From Pontiellaceae bacterium B1224 (GTDB taxonomy: Bacteria > Verrucomicrobiota > Kiritimatiellia > Kiritimatiellales > Pontiellaceae), in the NCBI GenBank assembly GCA_029432815.1, contig JAROBA010000015.1, positions 1 to 64,000 of the forward strand: DNA of 64,000 nucleotides, given 5' to 3'. Under the pieces are notes generated by a model that saw only the letters and a list, made by a program, of their open reading frames with translations, was not told the DNA's origin and searched no databases. Shown piece by piece: positions 48,801 through 57,800 of the stretch (position 1 is its first letter; each line of letters begins with the position of its first letter). The position numbers and the translations under genes are program-made.

Positions 48801-50822
48801 TACGACGTCGGGTTGCGTCTGAAGGCCAGTGCACATGGTCGCTATAATGGGTATGGTTACAATATTCAGTTCCAGCCCGACCAGTTGTTCCGGGGCGTAC
48901 ACCACTCAATCAGTATCGAGAGCGGCAGCTCCAGAGAGTTGTTCGCGAAGGTTCTTATGAACCGTGCGGGAGGCGGCTATTGGTCTTTTTATGACGATGT
49001 CTCTTATGTGGTTGAACCGAATGGAACCCGCGGCGTTCGGCTGCTTTCCATGGCGCGCCATACCAAAACATTCTGGGATGGACTCTTTCCCGAGGCGGAA
49101 CAGGGCGGCACGCTGTTTAATCTGGAGCTGCATTATGCCCCCAATGGAACCACCGGCGGTCCCGAAGATCTTAAAATCGGAAATCCCTATAACCATACCA
49201 ACGGAGCCTACGACTTGCTGGATCGAGGCACTGGCAAAGAACCCTATCGCTGGGGCTTCCAAATCCGCAGCGCGCGCGACCGCGATGATTATTCACAACT
49301 CATCGCGCTCAATCAGGCCATGGAACTCAGCGGTACCGACCTCAAAGAAGCGTTGGATCCTCTGATCGATGTGGATCAATGGATGCGTACCTTTGCCATG
49401 ATGTCGCTCAACGGAACCGACGATGTCTATAGCCGCATTTGGGAACACAACTTCCGCTTTTACGTGCGGCCGACGGATCAAAAGATCATTGTTCTGCAAT
49501 GGGACCTCGACCGGACGTTCAGATACGGATCCAATGTGTCCATTATCCCGACAGACAACAACGTGGTTAAGCTTTTTTCCATCCCCGAGTATCGACGCGT
49601 TTTCGATGGTCATCTCAACGATTTGGTTCTATCCACCTTCAACAGTACCTATGCAACGCCGTGGGCGAGCCATCTGGGCACGGTTTCTGGTTGGAATGTA
49701 AACGCGTTGCTCAGCGCAATCGATAACCGCGCCACGCCCGCTCAAGCCTCGTTGCCGAGTATTTCTGCCTTTGAAATCACCACCAACAGCGGCAACGATT
49801 TCTCCGAGGAAGACAGCACCATCGACCTCAGCGGCATCGGCTGGGTTGATGTATTCTCCATCGTAGTCAACGGGGTGGAAACCCCGGTCTCATGGACCGG
49901 TTCCAAGGATTGGAAAATCACTGTTCCGATCGGAATGGGGGCCAACCTCTTAACGCTCACCGCGCTGGACAACCGGGGAACGATGGTTGGAAGCGATACC
50001 ATTACCGTAACCAACACCAGTCCCATCGATCTTGCCCGCGCCGGCAATATTATGCTCAGCGAACTGCAGTATCACCCGCTTGATCCAACTGCCGCCGAAT
50101 TGACTGCCGGATTCACGGATGCCGATGATTTTGAATTTGTGGAGCTCACCAGCACTGCCCATGCTGATATCGATCTGACGAATATTCGCTTCAGCAACGG
50201 CATCGACTTTATTTATCCCGCCGGAACCATGCTCGCGCCGGGCGAACGCATTGTCGCCGTAGCGAATCAGGCCGCCTTCCTGTTTCGATACGGAACCAAC
50301 ACCGCGACGATTGCAGGTGAATATTCCGGTAAGTTCAATAATGCAGGTGAGCGCGTGCGCCTTGATGCCGCCGACGGAACTGTCATCATCGACTTTGAGT
50401 ATTCCGATGATTTTCCCTGGCCGGAAAGTACGGATGGCGATGGGTATAGCCTCATCTTCAGCGGCAGTGATCCATCGCAGCCTTTTGACTGGCGACCCAG
50501 CACAACGGCCGGAGGCAATCCCGGCACGACGGATGTCATTCCCTACAGCGGCGGCGATCTAAATGCCTACGCTCTTGCTGCAAAGCCGACCATCGAATTT
50601 GTAGCCGATGCCTTCATCCTCAACGTTCACCTTAACCTCGCCGCCGATGAGGCCGTTCTTCAATACAGCTTTTCCACCAATCTGTTTAACTGGACACCCT
50701 CCACCAATCTCGTCAGCCGTCAAAATCACGGAGATGGAACATCTTCGATCTCCATTCAATCCCCATATCCGATCAGTACCCAGCCAAAGCAATATGGAAA
50801 TGCAACCATTCATCTGCGCTAG
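45804..50822 (+). CDS. Giant secreted lamin-tail/CotH-kinase-like protein (second)
   Basis: The 1672-residue product starts at ATG 45804 and has a signal peptide ending TYAA. LTD domains lie near 30-200, 210-320, 335-660 and 1400-1560. The third is interrupted after VINEIFYH by a beta-sandwich (about 360-545) before resuming at EEWIELYNRREAAVDLTGW. A binding-module-like region (about 690-850) and an Ig-like segment precede the CotH-like domain (about 955-1290), with the intact motif L-Q-W-D-L-D (D1234, D1236). A beta-rich region and C-terminal tail follow. The reading frame ends at TAG 50820, but 21 further codons in the same frame resemble the C-terminal module of the preceding gene, so the stop may be recent. 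It starts 17 nt after the GH117-like gene. Confidence 0.88.
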   Translation: MKNRSSAHWICTLIAPLLMGAQFATYAADSVVVFNEAHYHPAGDQTAIEYLELYNQLAVDVDLSNWRIDGDIDFDFPEGTVIGARGYLVIAKDPDDLEDATGYGGALGPWNRDLSNSGDPIYLYNNNRSFRSKAGGTGSVGEVTADLEARRIMDELYYKDTAPWPMGPDGSGFSLAKRDPNTGTAHPENWRVSTQLNGTPGSANIFSALPAIAFNEIEGTNAASFQLELINHGPSSISLSGWVIASSNPLHSDYTFPATTLTSGDFLVLDAATLGFTPEDNNRLFLYTADKENLVDTARADNLLIARNPEGTGAWAHPAQPTFGAANIFSISDSIVINEIFYHAYPQRAVDGEPPSFTDLQVLNYDAIWRYNLSAGTPGLAANWAAEAHPVDNIDWAEGPGLLGFENTTLGEPLQTTITKTNQQITYYFETDFSYTDEEPITAMVIRHYIDDGAIFYLNGTEIGRFNMAEGNVVAANLASVGVGNASLNSFTVNNPMLLQGTNRLSVEVHQYTTGSSDIVCGAQVTLRQSDGTGTPGTPFVERDEEWIELYNRREAAVDLTGWEINGGIDYKMPEGTSLPAGDYLVIAKDAAALGVKHPGATILGDYSNRLGDGGDQLRIEDAAGNIVDEVTYYDSGKWHAAADGGGSSLELRDPDADNALAGAWAPSDESLRSEWQTYTYEGVAEEDGIGYDVYHEFIVGMLDAGEFLLDDVSVVEEGSIEFIQNGDFESDVVGATAEKWRAIGTHGSHGKTVVVTDPSDPGNQCLHVVSTGPTENKHNKLETTYANSEEVVVGNTYRISFRAKWISGMNLVNTRLHFNFLQKTSALEVPEVWGTPGTVNTVAEPNIGPDLENLSHSPVMPDVNQAVTVSIQASDADGVEQLTLFYSIDDGNFQSTTMAGGANGTYSGIIPGQAAGTSIRFYVQGEDALGATGSFPAAGSQGGAFCKVQDGLADSSGLRHNFRIIMSEADRTFLFLDTNRMSNDRFPVTVIEDETTVYYDVGLRLKASAHGRYNGYGYNIQFQPDQLFRGVHHSISIESGSSRELFAKVLMNRAGGGYWSFYDDVSYVVEPNGTRGVRLLSMARHTKTFWDGLFPEAEQGGTLFNLELHYAPNGTTGGPEDLKIGNPYNHTNGAYDLLDRGTGKEPYRWGFQIRSARDRDDYSQLIALNQAMELSGTDLKEALDPLIDVDQWMRTFAMMSLNGTDDVYSRIWEHNFRFYVRPTDQKIIVLQWDLDRTFRYGSNVSIIPTDNNVVKLFSIPEYRRVFDGHLNDLVLSTFNSTYATPWASHLGTVSGWNVNALLSAIDNRATPAQASLPSISAFEITTNSGNDFSEEDSTIDLSGIGWVDVFSIVVNGVETPVSWTGSKDWKITVPIGMGANLLTLTALDNRGTMVGSDTITVTNTSPIDLARAGNIMLSELQYHPLDPTAAELTAGFTDADDFEFVELTSTAHADIDLTNIRFSNGIDFIYPAGTMLAPGERIVAVANQAAFLFRYGTNTATIAGEYSGKFNNAGERVRLDAADGTVIIDFEYSDDFPWPESTDGDGYSLIFSGSDPSQPFDWRPSTTAGGNPGTTDVIPYSGGDLNAYALAAKPTIEFVADAFILNVHLNLAADEAVLQYSFSTNLFNWTPSTNLVSRQNHGDGTSSISIQSPYPISTQPKQYGNATIHLR
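49901..49915. repeat. Dispersed palindrome TTCCAAGGATTGGAA (in CDS)
   Basis: Exact copy inside the second CotH gene, read as G-S-K-D-W-K. Confidence 0.75.
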
Positions 50823-50888
50823 ACGCCAGAAGCAGGTTCCAATGTTTGGAACATGCCGCCGCCGTTTCGCATAAAAGCAGCACGTTAA
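50823..50888 (+). pseudogene. In-frame C-terminal remnant beyond the CotH stop
   Basis: Directly after TAG 50820 and in the same frame, 21 codons read T-P-E-A-G-S-N-V-W-N-M-P-P-P-F-R-I-K-A-A-R before TAA 50886. The GH117-like gene ends S-N-V-W-N-M-A-V, then F-R-I-K-A-E-R. This is either the original end of the CotH protein behind a premature stop, or a translocated fragment of a C-terminal module. It contains an exact dispersed palindrome at 50837. Confidence 0.6.
50837..50851. repeat. Dispersed palindrome TTCCAATGTTTGGAA
   Basis: Exact copy, identical to the one at 45720, located 15 nt after the CotH stop codon. Confidence 0.85.
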
Positions 50889-50931
50889 TTTATAAAAAAC
50901 GGCGGTCTCCCTTTTAGGGAGCGGCTGTTCT

Positions 50932-50975
50932 CCGCCGCGGGGTTTACTCCTCTTTTCCTCGCGGCGGTTTTTTTT
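50932..50975 (+). terminator. Rho-independent terminator ending the 33.7-50.8 kb unit
   Basis: CCGCCGCG (50932-50939) pairs with CGCGGCGG (50960-50967), followed by eight T's. A small CTCCC/GGGAG hairpin lies just upstream. The 317-nt gap between genes here otherwise holds the remnant and the ATACC element. Confidence 0.85.
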
Positions 50976-50984
50976 ATTCTCATT

Positions 50985-51005
50985 ATACCCTTTTCCGGCG
51001 ATACC
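50985..51005 (+). promoter_or_regulatory. ATACC-N11-ATACC element (copy 2)
   Basis: Identical to copies at 30314 and 57998. It lies 10 nt after the terminator T-run and 134 nt before the start at 51140, as expected for a control site of the next unit. Confidence 0.8.
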
Positions 51006-51139
51006 TCATTTTTTCCTATGTGATAAATTGCTAAATGGTCATAGAAGAAGTTTTCCTCGTTTGGAGGGATGCTCAGGAAGCCGGGGGCGTAGTCTTCGCT
51101 GGGTGAATATTCTGATTTGGGGCATGGGGTGAAGTTAAA

Positions 51140-54100
51140 ATGAGACTGAAACAGATTCAGTATGCAGCATTTTGTATGGGACTGTTGGCCTGTGCAACGG
51201 AAGCTGCAATCACGATTACGGCCGTCGGCGATGGAGTCGGCTATGACATTACCGGTACGGAAGTGGCCGACTATCGCTCCATGGGAACAGCGAAGAGCTT
51301 TGATATCGATGGTGACGATGCCTATGGAACTGCGGGTTATATCATTTTTGGCGGAGCGGCTGTCAGTGGCGGCGGGCACGAACTCTTCGGCGAGGCCACC
51401 CAGTTCTCCAGCCCGAGCTTCGTCACGGCTTTCTCGGCTGGCGGAAATTTTGTTTCAATTTCCAAATACTTATCTTATCCGAAATACGATGATCCATCTG
51501 AGCCGATTGCCGATTCGGTAGCCGATTTCGGGGCCACGGCCGTCGCTCTTGCGAATGCCGGCACAACCGGCTCATGGAATGAATTACTGACCTTTACGAT
51601 TGATGGCTCCGCGCCGTCCGGTTTCCGGGTCGGACTGATGGCGGGGCCCGAAGGCAATACCGATGGCAGATGGGATCCAACCGGCTTGCGCATCTCCTTT
51701 GAGGGCGGCCCGGCGGTTGAGGCCACGGGGCTGGAAATCGTTTCAGGAACAGGCATGGTCTTTTTCGATGTTACGGTGACCGATGGGACGACCGGAACCT
51801 TCGCCATCGAGTCGCAGCGACGTGCGTCGAATGGCGGATCTTCCATCAGCGGTGTGACGTTTGATGTGAGTCAGGAATCAACGATGGACAGACTCCTTGT
51901 CGGTTATGACTTTGACTCGGATGCGGCTGTTCCGAGCGATGCAACGGAGGTTGCTGCTAATTTGACGACCAGTCAGCTGACGTCGCCGATGAACATAGAT
52001 TTTGTCGCAACGGTTGGCGATAACAGCGGGGTGGATGCCATCGGTTCGGCCTTTGGCAGCTCGAGCACCGTCGGATGTATAGGTATTGGCGTTAACGATG
52101 CCATTACGGAGAGCTTCGCAGATGCTGTTGCCGGGGATGACTATATCGCGTTTACCGTCACTCCGGACGATGGAGCGTTGTTTCAACTTTCATCCATCAC
52201 CTTTAAAGCGACCAAGAAGCATGCAGACTCAGTGGATGAATATGCCGTAACGGATGGTTTGGGCAATCTGATCGGAAGTCCGGCCAACATCAACAATGTG
52301 GTCGGTCTGACCGGAGCCTACGATGGGGTGGTGGTGGATTTGTCCGGTACGGCGATGGAATTCATACGTGCCGCCACAGAAATCCGCATCTATGCCTGGG
52401 GGCGGGGAGCGACCACCACTTCCGGTACGCTGGCTGCGGTTGATAAAGTTACGCTATATGGTCGTGCCATAGCAGGGGTTCCTCCGAGAGTCGATAACCT
52501 GAGCGGAGTTTCCAATCTGCTGGCAACCGCCGCAACCCTGACGGGTACCCTCATCAGTACGGGAGCCGCACCGACGCAGGTCTGGACCTGCTGGGGCGAA
52601 AGCGATGGTGGAACAAACATAGGGGCCTGGGCGCAAAGCGTTGATCTTGGTTTGCTGGACCTCGGCGGTTTTTCCATTCCGGTAACCAATTTGACGACGG
52701 ATACTGAGTATGCTTACCGCTGCGCCGCCTCGAATCAATACGGCGTCGTCTGGTCGGAACTCCAACGTTTCACACCGTCGTATCCGCTCCTGACGGTTGA
52801 TCCGGTTCAGCTGGCCGAGGGGAATTCGGGAACCACGCTGGCCGTCTTTACCGTTCGCCTTTCCCGAGCGTATCCGGAGGAGATATCATTTACCTTCAGC
52901 ACATCGAACGGCACCGCTGTGGCGACGACAGATTATGAAGCCCAAAGCGGTGAACGTACTTTCCTTCCCGGTGAAACGGAACTGCAGATTGTCGTTGCGG
53001 TGTATGGCGATCGGCAGGATGAAGACGACGAACGTTTCTTTCTTCGGCTAAGCTCGTCCGGTAATGCCGTTATCGAAAGCGGATCTGTGCCGGCAATGAT
53101 CTTTTCCGATGAGCGCGATCATTATCTGTCGCCGACCGAGCTCGTGGCCGATCCCGGTAACGGCTTGCTCTATGTGGCGGAATCGACAGCGAGTCGTGTC
53201 GGGGTCGTGGATATTACGACTCAACAGCGGCTTGGTTCGATTGATCTTCCGCAGCATCCTTCCGGACTGGCTCTCTCGTCGGATGGAAGCACGCTCTACG
53301 TTACAGCCGGCGTGTCGGACGGCGCAGTCTATGTGGTGGATACATCGTCGTGGCAAGTGACCCAGACCATTCCTGTCGGCCACACTCCGCTCGCACCGGT
53401 TCTGGTATCCGGCAACCGGCTCTATGTCTGCGAGCGCTTTCTCAACACCGTTGCGGAAGTCGATCTCACCACAGGCACTATTGTGAAGCGGATTGCCGTA
53501 CTGCGCGAGCCGCATGGTGCGGCGTTGACTCCCGACGGAACCAAGTTGCTGGTGGGTAATCTGCTGCCGCATCAGCCCTCCATCCAAACCGGTATCGCAG
53601 CATCCGTCAGTGTGATTGATACGGCGAGCGGTCTGGTCACCACCAATATTCTGCTGCCGCCGGGATCGCACAGCCTGCGGGATGTGACGGTTTCACCGGA
53701 TGGAAACTATGCCGTCGTCGCCCATACGCTGGGCCGCTACCGCGTGCCGGCCACGCAGATTTTCCGCGGCTGGGTGAATACATCCGCGTTAAGTATCATC
53801 GATCTTTCCTCCGAGACACTCTACAACACGGTCGATATCGACGATCTCGATCTGGGGGCGGCGAATCCGTGGGGAATCGGATTTACAGCGGATGGCGAAA
53901 CACTCTGCATTACGCATACCGGTACGCATGAACTGAGCGCAATCAACTGGTCAGGCCTGCTGACCAAGCTTTCCTTTGCCACCAAAAATGTGTGCGACGA
54001 TCTGAGCTATCTGGCGGGACTGCGCCGCCGACTTCCAATGCCTGGAAACGGGCCGCGCGATATCGCCGTTGTTGGTTCAAAGGTCTATGCTGCGAACTAC

Positions 54101-54823
54101 TTCAGTGACTCGCTCACCGTGGCGGATGTGACGACGGGGCAGGAATATGCCGCGCAGGAGATGGCCCTCGGTTGGGTGATGCCCCAGACAGATGTTCGAT
54201 TCGGTAAGGAGCTGTTCCATGATGCCACGCTTAGCGCGCAGCAATGGCAGAGCTGCGTCAGCTGCCATCCCGACGGCCGGATCGACGGCCTGAACTGGGA
54301 TCTGCTGAACGACGGCTTCGGTAATGCCAAAAACGTGAAAAGCCTTCTGCAGGCTCACTATACCGCACCGACTACCTGGACGGGGGTTCGCCCCGATGCC
54401 GAAACCTCGGTTCGGGCCGGCATTATGTTCAGTCACATGATCAATTGGAAAAACGATGAAGATCTCTACCTCGACACCTTCCTGAAAGCGGAACAGCCTG
54501 TGCCCAGCCCGTATCTGGTAGATGATGAACTGAGCGCTGCGGCGGCTCGCGGACAGGTGATCTTTAACGATCGGTGCACCTACTGCCATAGCGGACCCTA
54601 TTTAACGGATCAGACACTGCACGATGTCGGAACGGGAACGGACATTGATGCCGGACCGTTCGATACCCCGAGCCTTATCGAAGTCTGGCGCACCGGCCCC
54701 TATCTCCACGACGGACGGGCGCAAACGATTCACGACGTGGTCGAGGTTTTCGCGCATGGGAGTACGTCGGGGTTAACCGAGGACGAGATCGACGACCTCG
54801 TAGAATATGTGAAGTCGCTTTAA
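51140..54823 (+). CDS. Secreted GYD/Calx-beta/beta-propeller/cytochrome c protein
   Basis: The 1227-residue product has a signal peptide and GYD domain (about 19-245; VGDGVGYDITG, DYRSMGTAKSFDIDG). A module shared with the 30439 protein follows (about 248-450; LLVGYDFDSD, VDEYAVTD, IRIYAWGRG). Next come an FN3-like segment, a Calx-beta domain (about 548-650; TTDYEAQSGERTFLPGE), a YVTN-type propeller (about 655-1000) and a C-terminal di-haem cytochrome region. Two haem sites are visible, C1039-V-S-C-H1043 and C1146-T-Y-C-H1150, resembling cytochrome c peroxidase/MauG relatives. It should be an exported redox protein. The next gene starts 3 nt downstream and also encodes haem sites, so the two probably act together. 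Confidence 0.87.
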   Translation: MRLKQIQYAAFCMGLLACATEAAITITAVGDGVGYDITGTEVADYRSMGTAKSFDIDGDDAYGTAGYIIFGGAAVSGGGHELFGEATQFSSPSFVTAFSAGGNFVSISKYLSYPKYDDPSEPIADSVADFGATAVALANAGTTGSWNELLTFTIDGSAPSGFRVGLMAGPEGNTDGRWDPTGLRISFEGGPAVEATGLEIVSGTGMVFFDVTVTDGTTGTFAIESQRRASNGGSSISGVTFDVSQESTMDRLLVGYDFDSDAAVPSDATEVAANLTTSQLTSPMNIDFVATVGDNSGVDAIGSAFGSSSTVGCIGIGVNDAITESFADAVAGDDYIAFTVTPDDGALFQLSSITFKATKKHADSVDEYAVTDGLGNLIGSPANINNVVGLTGAYDGVVVDLSGTAMEFIRAATEIRIYAWGRGATTTSGTLAAVDKVTLYGRAIAGVPPRVDNLSGVSNLLATAATLTGTLISTGAAPTQVWTCWGESDGGTNIGAWAQSVDLGLLDLGGFSIPVTNLTTDTEYAYRCAASNQYGVVWSELQRFTPSYPLLTVDPVQLAEGNSGTTLAVFTVRLSRAYPEEISFTFSTSNGTAVATTDYEAQSGERTFLPGETELQIVVAVYGDRQDEDDERFFLRLSSSGNAVIESGSVPAMIFSDERDHYLSPTELVADPGNGLLYVAESTASRVGVVDITTQQRLGSIDLPQHPSGLALSSDGSTLYVTAGVSDGAVYVVDTSSWQVTQTIPVGHTPLAPVLVSGNRLYVCERFLNTVAEVDLTTGTIVKRIAVLREPHGAALTPDGTKLLVGNLLPHQPSIQTGIAASVSVIDTASGLVTTNILLPPGSHSLRDVTVSPDGNYAVVAHTLGRYRVPATQIFRGWVNTSALSIIDLSSETLYNTVDIDDLDLGAANPWGIGFTADGETLCITHTGTHELSAINWSGLLTKLSFATKNVCDDLSYLAGLRRRLPMPGNGPRDIAVVGSKVYAANYFSDSLTVADVTTGQEYAAQEMALGWVMPQTDVRFGKELFHDATLSAQQWQSCVSCHPDGRIDGLNWDLLNDGFGNAKNVKSLLQAHYTAPTTWTGVRPDAETSVRAGIMFSHMINWKNDEDLYLDTFLKAEQPVPSPYLVDDELSAAAARGQVIFNDRCTYCHSGPYLTDQTLHDVGTGTDIDAGPFDTPSLIEVWRTGPYLHDGRAQTIHDVVEVFAHGSTSGLTEDEIDDLVEYVKSL

Positions 54824-54826
54824 AAA

Positions 54827-57800
54827 ATGGATACCATGAAAACCAAATTTCTAATTCTACTGGCTGCGGTGGCGTGCCTGGTCGGCGACCTGCTGGCGGA
54901 GCTGCCCGCCTGCGTCACCAATCAGCCGATTCTGTTCATATACCGTAGGCAGTATGACCGGGATCACCACAACACGGCCACTTTCTTTCCATCCTGCCCG
55001 AACGAGTTCAACACGGGTGACTTTCGGCCGGGGGCTGATCTAAAGGTTTTCGATCCGAATACGGGCGGAGTGACGACCCTGCTTTCAAGACCGAACGGTA
55101 TGATTCGCGACCCCGACGTTCACTTCAGTGGTGAAAAGATTGTCTTCTCGATGCGCAATGATACGGATGACAGCCACCACATCTATGAAATCAACATCGA
55201 CGGCTCCGGGCTGAAGCAACTGACTTTTATGACGGATGCGGACGATCTCGATCCGATCTATATGCCCGATGGCGATATTGTTTTCACTTCGACGCGCGAG
55301 ATAAAATATATCGGATGCAATCGCCATATTTCAGCCAACCTTCACAAAATGGAGGCCGACGGCGCCAACATTAACCAGATCGGGCGCAGTACGCTGTTCG
55401 AAGACCATCCGAGTCTGATGCCCGACGGGCGCATCATGTATTCGCGCTGGGAATATGTGGACCGCAACTTCGGCGATGCGCAGGGGCTGTGGGTCTGCGA
55501 ACCCGATGGCACCGGCCATGCGATCATGTATGGCAACAATACAACGAGTCCCGGCGGCGTGCTCGATGGACAGATGATTCCCGGAACACCGTACATCGTC
55601 TGTACCTTCAGTTCCTGCCACGATGTGCCGTGGGGCGCGATTGCCATTGTCGACCGCCGCAAGGGCGTCGATGGACGCGATCCGGTGGTGCGCACCTGGC
55701 CCGCCGGACTGGAGAGCTGGGTGAAAGAGAGCGGGCAGGATTACGATCGCTTCAAAAGTACATCAATCCGGCACGAAGATCCCTGGCCGCTGGTCGATCC
55801 CGACACGGGGGTGGGCGGTCGTTATTTCCTCTGCTCGCGCGAAATAACCGGCAGCAGTTCACACATGGGCCTCTATTTGTTGGATATGGAAGGGGATTCA
55901 ACGTTGCTTTACAGTGAGGGCAGTGGTGTGTGGGGTTGTTTCGATCCTATTCCGCTCGCTTCGCGCCCGGTGCCGCACGATGTCACGATTCACCGAACGA
56001 ACAACGGAGTGGATGGGCGTTTTTATGTGCAGGATGTTTACGAAGGTACGCACATGGAGGGTGTAGAGCGCGGTGAGGTTAAATATCTGCGTGTTGTGGG
56101 CGCACCCAACAAAACCGATTTTGTCTGGGAGGCCAGTTGGGGCGGGCAGGGCCGGGAGTCGCCCGGCATGAACTGGGAAAACTTCCAGAACAAACGGATT
56201 CTCGGAGACGTGCCGGTTGAAGAAGACGGCTCGGCGCATTTTAACGCTCCATCGAGCGAGTTTCTTTTTTTCCAACTGTTGGATGAAAACAAAATGATGG
56301 TTCAGTCGATGCGTACGGGAACGATCATTCAGCCCAATGAAACCCAGGGCTGCATCGGCTGCCACGACGACCGCGCGCTGGCTCCCGCAGCCTATGGAGA
56401 CAATTCCCTGCCGCTTGCCACTCTGCGTGAACCGAGTCAGCTCGACGGCTGGTATGGCGAGGAGCGCAACTTCGGCTATCTGCAGGAAGTGCAACTGGTA
56501 TTCGATGCCCATTGTATGCCGTGCCACGATTTCGACGGATCGGCATCGGGTACGCTGATTCTGGCCGGCGATAAAGGCCTGTTCTTTAACGCCTCCTATA
56601 CCGAACTTTGGAACAAAGATTATACCGGAGCCATCGGTGCCGGGCCGGCTGCTATTCAACAGGCGAAGAGCTGGGGCTCGCATGCCAGTCCGCTGATGGC
56701 GAAAATTCTCTCCGGGCACAACAGCGGCTCAATGACCACCGAAGAGATTGAGCGGGTCGCCACGTGGCTCGATATGAATGCGCCGTATTATCCCCATTTC
56801 AGCGCCAACTATCCGAATAATCTGGCGGGGCGTTCACCATTGAACGATTCGCAGATTGCCAGCCTCAAGGCGCTGACGGGGAAAAATTTTGCCAATATGA
56901 ACGGCAGGAATAAAAATCCCGGGCCGATGGTCTGCTTCGACCGCCCGGAAAAAAGCCCTTGTCTGGACGCGCTTACGGTCGGGGCTGCTAATTACAACAG
57001 TGCGCTGGCGATCATTCAGGCCGGGCAGGCTGCGCTCGCCGCGCTGCCGCGCGAGGACATGCCCGGCTATTATAAAGTGACGGAGCTGGACCTTTGGCAT
57101 GAGGCCACGTGGACCGACCGGATGAATCGCGAGGCGATGAGTCAGGCCGCAATCACTGCGGGGGTTAAGGCCTACGATGAACAGCCGCTGATGTTGGCCG
57201 CGAACCGTGGTGCTGAGGGTATCGACGGCATTTCCGCCCTCGTACAGGGGGAAGTCATCTACACCGTTTCCAACACGGTGGTGGACGTGACGGTCTGCTG
57301 GGGTTCGTTTGACGGCGGCGACGAGATCGGTGACTGGCAATACAGCACCGAACTGCCGGCGCAGTCCGAAGGCGATTTTTCCGTCACGCTGACCGGCCTC
57401 GTGCCGGGCGCAGACATCCACTTTCGGGTCTTTGTCTCGAACGCCGATGGCACCGTTGCGGCCTATGAAAGCACCGTATTTGATACGCGCTCGCTGATTG
57501 ATCAGGATGGCGATGGCATGGCCGACGACTGGGAACTCTCGCACTTCGGTTCCAGCACGGCACAGCTGCCCGGCGATGACTGGGATGGCGACGGTCTCTG
57601 TAACGAAGAGGAATATTGGGTCGGTACGGATCCGACCAATGCGGCTTCCTGTCTTGTGATCGAAGGGCTGGATGTTTCCGGCACCGATGTGGCCATTGCC
57701 TGGCAGAGCGCACACAACGCGGAGTACACGCTGGAATATTCCACCAACTTGACTGTTAACAGCTGGATACCGCTGGTGGTCGACCGCTCGGCCACGCCGC

